Of a stretch of 50,522 nt of DNA, positions 45,962-50,522 are shown piece after piece. The stretch spans positions 1 through 50,522 of the forward strand of contig JAKFUV010000017.1 of NCBI GenBank assembly GCA_021732485.1. The letters run 5' to 3'. Position 1 is the first letter of the stretch. The number at the start of each line of letters is the position of its first letter. Both the position numbers and the translations under genes were made by a program. The DNA is from Hyphomicrobium sp. (lineage in GTDB: Bacteria > Pseudomonadota > Alphaproteobacteria > Rhizobiales > Hyphomicrobiaceae). The notes beneath the pieces were generated by a model, which was not told the origin of the DNA, ran no database searches, and saw nothing but the letters and a program-made list of their open reading frames with translations.

Positions 45962-46477
45962 ATGGCTGAACTATTGAAGCACTGTCTGCCGCCCTTGATC
46001 GACAAGGCGTCGCGCGTGCTGATCCTCGGCACACTTCCAGGCGACGAGTCGCTGCGCCGGCAACAGTATTACGGACACCCGCGCAATCACTTTTGGCCGA
46101 TGCTTGGCGCGGTTTTTTCAGAAGCGATCGATGAGGATTATGCAAATCGGCAGACGTTTCTTGCGCGGCGGCGACTTGCCATCTGGGATGTTTTGAACTC
46201 GGCGGAGCGGCCCGGCAGTCTCGATACGGCAATTCGCTCAGCCGTTGCAAACGACTTTTCAAAACTGTTCGATGAGCACGGTGCGTTGCGGGCGATCATT
46301 TTCAACGGTCAGAAAGCAGCCGAGCTGTTTCGTCGCCACATCACCAAGGCCAATGGATTTCCGCGCGACGACATTTCGTTGATCATCTGCCCGTCGACCA
46401 GTCCGGCCAATGTAATGGCGCTGCACAAAAAGACCGATGCCTGGCGCAAAGCCTTCAGCGATCTTGGTCTGGTGTAG
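45962..46477 (+). CDS. DNA-deoxyinosine glycosylase (hypoxanthine-DNA glycosylase, UDG family 6 type)
   Basis: 171 residues, typical length. VLILGTLPGDESLRRQQYY and GHPRNHFWPM form the active-site motif of the HDG family. The second motif is CPSTSPANV near the C-terminus. Known members excise hypoxanthine arising from adenine deamination; uracil activity is weak or absent. It starts 26 bp after rlmH on the same strand and may be the last gene of that transcript. This is the second glycosylase of the UDG superfamily in the window. Confidence 0.9.
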   Translation: MAELLKHCLPPLIDKASRVLILGTLPGDESLRRQQYYGHPRNHFWPMLGAVFSEAIDEDYANRQTFLARRRLAIWDVLNSAERPGSLDTAIRSAVANDFSKLFDEHGALRAIIFNGQKAAELFRRHITKANGFPRDDISLIICPSTSPANVMALHKKTDAWRKAFSDLGLV

Positions 46478-46510
46478 GGCCGTGTTGGAAACTGCGACCG
46501 CTGCCGGTGG

Positions 46511-47746
46511 TTATTCGCCCGGCGCCTTGGTCAGCCCATAGCGCTCGACCAGTTGCCACACGTGATCGGGGATCATCGTCTTCATGCGCCGCGGATGGGC
46601 ACGCCGCAGATGCAGCACCGTCTCGATGGCTTTCATTTCAACGCGGGCACGGGCGAACTCAAGACCGCGCGGGCCGATCTTCGGCATCAACCAGCCCATG
46701 ATGGGTCGCAACCAATTCGGCATCGATCGCAGCGGCAATCCGCCGGCTGCGAGTTCGACATTTTTCAGGAAGCCTTTGACCGGGCTCGTTCGATTGCCCC
46801 GGGTTCCGGGAGCCTCGGTAATGATGCGATCACCAAGAAGGCTCAATAGCTCCTCACCACGTTCGTTGCGCACAAGCAGCCACTGCTGGCCTTCGCCGCC
46901 CATATAGCCAACGGTGATATCAGCCAGCACATTGGTGTAGTCGACGCAGGTGCGGCAGGTCATCGGGAAGAAATCGGGCGGCAGCTTTGATAACGGCAGC
47001 ATTAAAAACGGAATCTCTTTGCGCCGGCCATCGATAAAGCGCAGCTCGACGTGATAGTCGGCGCGAAATTCGAGATAGGTGATGGTTGACGGATCTTCCG
47101 ACAGCAATGCGAGAAACGTGTGAAAATTCTCCGTCGTCGTGTTGTCGGAACACGGCGTGCCGATGACGTAAAGCCGCTCTAAGCCGAGTTCGGATTCCAG
47201 TTCGCGCAGCGCATACACTTGGCACGGAATGCCGATCACGGCGAGACGCTTGAAGCCCCGCGCCCGCGCCGGTTCGAGCAGCGCCAGAAGTGGCGCGTAT
47301 CCCATGCGCATGCCCCGGCAGTGAGCCATGCCTTCAGCCCGCGTGACGATGACGGGCTTGGGCCGCCACGCATCATCGGGGTCCGGCGCCATCGTTAGCA
47401 CCGCATCCACCGCGCCCGTCTCTAGCAGCCGCTCACCAATCGTGGTCGTGATGCCGGTCCATTGCGCGCCAGGCTTGGGGTCGGCCAAGCGAGCCCGAAC
47501 CATGCGTCGAAAGGGTCCGAAATGCAGTTCATCGGGGCGAGCGGGATCACGCGCACGGCCATGCACGCGCGCTTCCAGATCCGCATATCGTGGCTTGATG
47601 AATTGGCAGGCGTGTCCGCAGCGTTTGGGATCACTCGATCGCGATATTCCGCAATCGGTACAGAGCTCGCGCGGCGCGGCAGCGGCGATATCAGGCGCCC
47701 AGACCGTCGCTGCGTGTTCGGTCGTCGTGTCCACGGCGTCTCCCAC
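46511..47746 (-). CDS. FrhB-family iron-sulfur flavoprotein, BciB-like (divinyl chlorophyllide 8-vinyl-reductase type)
   Basis: 411 residues. N-terminal cysteines C29, C32, C43 and C47 (CTDCGIS ... RCGHAC) and a later TCRTCVDYTN give ligands for iron-sulfur clusters. LHFGPFRRMVRAR, PGAQWTGITTTIG, RLAVIGIPCQVYALRELE, LYVIGTPCSDN, FRADYHVELRF, LADITVGYMG and IGPRGLEFARARVE follow cyanobacterial and plant BciB-type 8-vinyl-reductases block by block. That enzyme reduces a vinyl group of chlorophyll precursors with ferredoxin. No other photosynthesis gene is in the window, so a photopigment role is plausible but unproven; another FrhB-type reductase activity is the alternative. Confidence 0.75.
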   Translation of the reverse strand: MGDAVDTTTEHAATVWAPDIAAAAPRELCTDCGISRSSDPKRCGHACQFIKPRYADLEARVHGRARDPARPDELHFGPFRRMVRARLADPKPGAQWTGITTTIGERLLETGAVDAVLTMAPDPDDAWRPKPVIVTRAEGMAHCRGMRMGYAPLLALLEPARARGFKRLAVIGIPCQVYALRELESELGLERLYVIGTPCSDNTTTENFHTFLALLSEDPSTITYLEFRADYHVELRFIDGRRKEIPFLMLPLSKLPPDFFPMTCRTCVDYTNVLADITVGYMGGEGQQWLLVRNERGEELLSLLGDRIITEAPGTRGNRTSPVKGFLKNVELAAGGLPLRSMPNWLRPIMGWLMPKIGPRGLEFARARVEMKAIETVLHLRRAHPRRMKTMIPDHVWQLVERYGLTKAPGE

Positions 47747-47797
47747 CTGCGCACTCGGCGATGATCGTCGGATGGACTGGCCATAAGGCCGGCCGCG

Positions 47798-48622
47798 TTA
47801 AAACTTGGTGGCGAAGTATTCGGTGGCGAACGGCGGCAGCAACCGTTTGAAAGCGGCGGCCAGATAGGTCGGCGTTGTCACGTAATATCGTCGCTGAGGG
47901 CGCGAACTTTCAACCGCATGGATCAGCCGCTTACTGACCGATGACGGTTCAAGTTTGAAAAACGATTGGCCACCGGCCTTCATGGCCTCCAGCCGCACCA
48001 GGTATTTTTCGCGATGCGGCGAGCCTTCGATGTCAATGTGCGAGAGGAGACGCTCCATCGCACTTTCGACGAACCGCGAGCGAATGGGTCCTGGTTCGAT
48101 CAGCGAGACCTTGATTCCGGTATCGGCAAGCTCCAAGCGCATCGATGTCGATAGCGCTTCGAGCGCATGTTTGGACGCACAATACGGGCCGCGATAACTG
48201 ACGGCGACGAAACCGAGGATCGAAGAACACTGCACGATGCGGCCTGAATTATTGCGCCGCATCGCCGGAATGATCCGCCGCGTCAGATCGTGCGTGCCGA
48301 TGACATTGACTTCGAATTGCTCGCGCAGAAGCTGCGGCGTGACGTCCTCGATGGCACCGGGCTGACCAAAGGCGGCGTTGTTGAAGATCGCATCGAGTTT
48401 GCCGTTGGTCAGTGTCAACGCGTCGACGGCGCATGTCGCGATCGATTGCGGGTCGGCCAATTCGAGATAGAGCGCGTCGACACCCTCCTCCGACTTCAGC
48501 CGCGCCAAATCTTGCGGCTTTCGCGCCGTCGCAATAACCCGCCATCCACGCGCTTTCATCGTCCGCACCGCATCGAGGCCAATGCCCGACGAGCAGCCCG
48601 TTATCAAGATCGATCGCGTCAT
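47798..48622 (-). CDS. SDR-family oxidoreductase
   Basis: 274 residues from the ATG at 48622; the longer frame to 48775 adds a non-typical N-terminus. TGCSSGIGLDAVRTMKARGWRVIATAR is the cofactor motif, NNAAFGQPGAIED the NAG-like motif, and QCSSILGFVAVSYRGPYCASKHALEALSTSMRLEL holds the Ser-Tyr-Lys triad, followed by SLIEPGPIRSRF. This resembles the 17-beta-HSD/DltE-like group of SDRs acting on lipid-like ketones. Substrate unknown. It stands between the BciB-like gene and a decayed gene, all on the minus strand. Confidence 0.87.
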   Translation of the reverse strand: MTRSILITGCSSGIGLDAVRTMKARGWRVIATARKPQDLARLKSEEGVDALYLELADPQSIATCAVDALTLTNGKLDAIFNNAAFGQPGAIEDVTPQLLREQFEVNVIGTHDLTRRIIPAMRRNNSGRIVQCSSILGFVAVSYRGPYCASKHALEALSTSMRLELADTGIKVSLIEPGPIRSRFVESAMERLLSHIDIEGSPHREKYLVRLEAMKAGGQSFFKLEPSSVSKRLIHAVESSRPQRRYYVTTPTYLAAAFKRLLPPFATEYFATKF

Positions 48623-48641
48623 GCGCTTCCTCGGATGTAGC

Positions 48642-49037
48642 CTACTGTGGTGTATAGCGCACGACGCCAACGCCCAAGTGTTTATCAGCCGTGATCCCGG
48701 GATACAGAATTTCCGCGAGGATCTCGGCGCTTTCGACCAGGCGCGGACCAGGCCGATAGAAGACGGCATCGCCATGCGCCACGACTATCAGCCGACAGCG
48801 CACTGCCCGCAGCACTTGCCAAGTTGCATCCGCGTCCAGACGGCGCATCTCATCGGTGATTTTTGCAACGCCATAGCCGCACGGCGCAACCGAAATGATG
48901 GCCGGGTCGGCCGCCAAGTGTCGGGTCGGTGATGGCGGCCAGTCGCACTCATGAGAGCGCGCGAATTAAATCGCGCCGCCACCGAGAGCGTGTGACGTTT
49001 CTGTAGCGCTCGCGATCAGCGACCCCACGCGCGGCAA
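48642..49037 (-). pseudogene. Decayed cobalamin-binding-protein (BtuF-like) gene with internal deletion and in-frame stop
   Basis: Reading the minus strand from about 49037, one frame gives a BtuF-like N-terminus (GSLIASATETSHALGGG), then TAA at 48966-48968, then ARSHECDWPPS. Right after this the same frame gives a C-terminal part: LAADPAIISVAPCGYGV ... GPRLVESAEILAEILYP, to the stop at 48642. In intact proteins of this family, SATEIxxALG and SHECDWPP stand near the start, and the APCG and RPGPRLVE blocks lie some 180 residues later. The middle is therefore deleted and a stop interrupts the remnant. It is unlikely to be functional; only the last 91 codons remain open. Confidence 0.75.
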
Positions 49038-49057
49038 CGCTTGACCGCGCGTACCGA

Positions 49058-49450
49058 TCACCTTTTGAAGGTGGCGAGCGTCGCACCGTCCGCGCCGGCT
49101 AGTTCAAGTGTATCGGCTGTGAGTTTGTACGATGTCGATGATTGAAGCGCTTTGAGAAAGGCCGCTTCGTCTTCCATATGACCGGCGCACATCATGCGTG
49201 TCGAGGCCAGCGGACCGATCTTGATGGTTTTTTCGGTCACGGCAATCGCGCCGCGATAGCCGTTGCAAACCGACTTGCCGCTGACCTTGGCATCAGTGAT
49301 GTCGAGCGTTGCGCCGCTCATTGGCTTGCCGCCGACGGTGACCGCCGCCCATGATCCCTTGAGGACGGGTGCGGCGCTGGCGGCCGCGAACCCTAAAGCC
49401 AAAGCAGTCGTGCCTGACAGCGCAACCAGAAATGCACGGCGAACTTTCAT
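49058..49450 (-). CDS. META-domain (HslJ-like) secreted protein
   Basis: 130 residues from the ATG at 49450, chosen because it gives a Sec signal peptide (hydrophobic 6-25, cut near ASAAP). The longer frame to 49501 hides it. After LKGSWAAVTVGGKPM the META domain shows CNGYRGAI and IKIGPLASTRMMC, with the two cysteines conserved in the family, and ends in DTLELAGADGATLATFKR. It is periplasmic or secreted, and the role is unknown. HslJ-like proteins relate to heat shock and novobiocin resistance in E. coli. It lies 21 bp upstream of the decayed BtuF-like gene. Confidence 0.82.
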   Translation of the reverse strand: MKVRRAFLVALSGTTALALGFAAASAAPVLKGSWAAVTVGGKPMSGATLDITDAKVSGKSVCNGYRGAIAVTEKTIKIGPLASTRMMCAGHMEDEAAFLKALQSSTSYKLTADTLELAGADGATLATFKR

Positions 49451-49507
49451 GATGCCAACTCCGAAAGGCCCAACACTTGCCCGCGTCGATCCTATGATCA
49501 CGCGGTC

Positions 49508-50522
49508 TTAGTTTGCGCCTTCCAGAAGCCGCCGCGCAATGACCTGCGCTTGAATTTCTGCCGCACCCTCGAAGATGTTGAGAATGCGCGCATCGCACAG
49601 AACGCGGCTGATCGGATATTCCAGAGCGAAGCCATTGCCGCCGTGAATTTGCAGAGCGTTGTCGGCATTGGCCCACGCAACGCGCGCGCCAAGTAGTTTC
49701 GCCATGCCGGCTTCGAGGTCGCAGCGTCGGCCGGCGTCCTTTTGGCGCGCCGAGAAGTAGGTGAGCTGGCGGGCGATCATCGTTTCGACGGCCATCATCA
49801 CCACTTTGTTGCGCACACGCGGGAACTGATAAATCGGCTTGCCGAACTGAACGCGGTCGAGCGCATACTTTAGGCCGAGGTCCATCGCGCATTGGGCAAC
49901 GCCGACGGCGCGGGCCGCCGTTTGTATGCGGGCGCCTTCGAATGTCGCCATCAGCGCCTTAAAGCCCTGGCCTTCGGCACCGCCGAGCAGGTTCTCCACC
50001 GGCACTTCGAAATCGTCGAACGAGATGTCGTATTCCTTCATGCCGCGATAGCCGAGAACTTCGATCTCGCCGCCGCTCATGCCGTTTGCCGGGAATGGTG
50101 TTTCGTCAGAGCCGCGCGGCTTTTCAGCCAAAAACATCGACAAGCCTTTGTAGCCGGGCTCGTTCGGGTTGGTGCGGGCGAGAACGGTCATGACATCGGC
50201 GCGCACCGGATGCGTGATCCAGGTCTTTTGGCCAGTGATGCGATAGACGTTGCCATCCTTGACGGCGCGGGTTTTGAGTGACGCCAAATCCGAACCGGTG
50301 TTTGGCTCGGTGAAGACGGCCGTCGGCAACGTCTCGCCGGACGCGATCTTCGGCAGATATTTTGCTTTCTGCTCAGGCGTGCCGTTGTGCAGGATCAATT
50401 CGCCTGCGATCTCAGAGCGTGTTCCAAGAGAGCCGACGCCGATGTAGCCGCGCGATAATTCTTCGGACGCAACGCACATGGCTTCCGCACCCTCGAAGAT
50501 GTTGAGAATGCGCGCATCGCAC
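49508..50522 (-). CDS. Acyl-CoA dehydrogenase (N-terminus beyond window)
   Basis: 338 codons are visible, of which about 323 from Met at 50479 match the middle and C-terminal part of the family: [53 protein letters not shown], and the catalytic-base block [15 protein letters not shown]. The enzyme introduces the 2,3-double bond of acyl-CoA with FAD. The last 38 nt of the window (50485-50522), in frame, are a copy of 49561-49598, so the protein would read [11 protein letters not shown] just before the AMCVASEE block. That is out of place in the family and marks a rearrangement or assembly break. The true N-terminus is unknown. Confidence 0.88.
   Translation of the reverse strand, partial: CDARILNIFEGAEAMCVASEELSRGYIGVGSLGTRSEIAGELILHNGTPEQKAKYLPKIASGETLPTAVFTEPNTGSDLASLKTRAVKDGNVYRITGQKTWITHPVRADVMTVLARTNPNEPGYKGLSMFLAEKPRGSDETPFPANGMSGGEIEVLGYRGMKEYDISFDDFEVPVENLLGGAEGQGFKALMATFEGARIQTAARAVGVAQCAMDLGLKYALDRVQFGKPIYQFPRVRNKVVMMAVETMIARQLTYFSARQKDAGRRCDLEAGMAKLLGARVAWANADNALQIHGGNGFALEYPISRVLCDARILNIFEGAAEIQAQVIARRLLEGAN
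49561..49598. repeat. 38-nt direct repeat, copy 1 (other copy 50485-50522)
   Basis: These 38 nt recur exactly, in the same orientation and frame, as the last 38 nt of the window. The first copy encodes the C-terminal [12 protein letters not shown] block of the acyl-CoA dehydrogenase. The second copy sits where family members have other sequence. Confidence 0.9.

Noticed and set aside
1..50522. Insertion sequences, integrases, prophage or CRISPR arrays
   Set aside because: No transposase, integrase, terminal repeat pair or spacer array was seen on either strand.

Overview
The window looks like a piece of a chromosome from an alphaproteobacterium of the Hyphomicrobiales (Rhizobiales) type. The signs are the run rplU-rpmA-GNAT-obgE ... 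proB-proA-nadD-rsfS-rlmH, phaA-phaB next to a divergent phaR, zur-znuC-znuB ahead of ispG, and a dispersed intergenic repeat of the kind found in rhizobia. Genus cannot be set from the sequence alone. Both ends cut genes: the left end lies in the tandem repeats of a giant surface-type protein, and the right end lies in an acyl-CoA dehydrogenase where a 38-nt piece of the same gene recurs, which suggests a contig boundary.

Positions 1-11580 (all minus strand) hold the most unusual region. It contains a giant repeat protein with an N-terminal LExRI-type motif, a DUF4347 domain, a choice-of-anchor L domain and cadherin/VCBS-like repeats. Upstream lie three membrane-fusion (HlyD-like) proteins and a TolC-type outer-membrane lipoprotein. 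One of the HlyD-like proteins is fused to an M50 site-2-protease-like membrane domain with intact HELGH, and another to a cytoplasmic GAF-like domain. No ABC ATPase or RND pump is encoded here. This looks like an export route for the giant protein that replaces the usual type I ATPase by an intramembrane metalloprotease-adaptor fusion. The function is inferred.

Positions 11995-24631 hold gloB, a DUF985 cupin, a NYN-domain protein, a YddG-like exporter, phaB and phaA (polyhydroxyalkanoate precursor synthesis) facing phaR, a PAS-GGDEF-EAL protein with a degenerate GGDEF, a small four-helix membrane protein, rpmF, mtgA with a long proline-rich N-terminal extension, and a secreted EF-hand protein. 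Positions 24698-28229 hold ispG and the zinc-uptake operon zur-znuC-znuB without znuA.

Positions 28584-37124 hold a 1110-residue membrane/coiled-coil protein with a duplicated C-terminal domain, a predicted 29-residue membrane peptide with its own promoter, an SDR, an FAH-family hydrolase, a rhizobial intergenic repeat beside a small YdeI/OmpD-associated-type gene, a [4Fe-4S]-type uracil-DNA glycosylase family gene, tRNA-Ser(CGA) and an Ntn-hydrolase-like protein. Positions 37296-46477 are conserved housekeeping: ribosomal proteins L21 and L27, a GNAT, ObgE, ChaA, proline synthesis, NadD, RsfS, RlmH and a hypoxanthine/uracil-type DNA glycosylase. Positions 46511-50522 (minus strand) hold a BciB-like FrhB-family reductase, an SDR, a decayed cobalamin-binding-protein gene, a META-domain secreted protein and the truncated acyl-CoA dehydrogenase.
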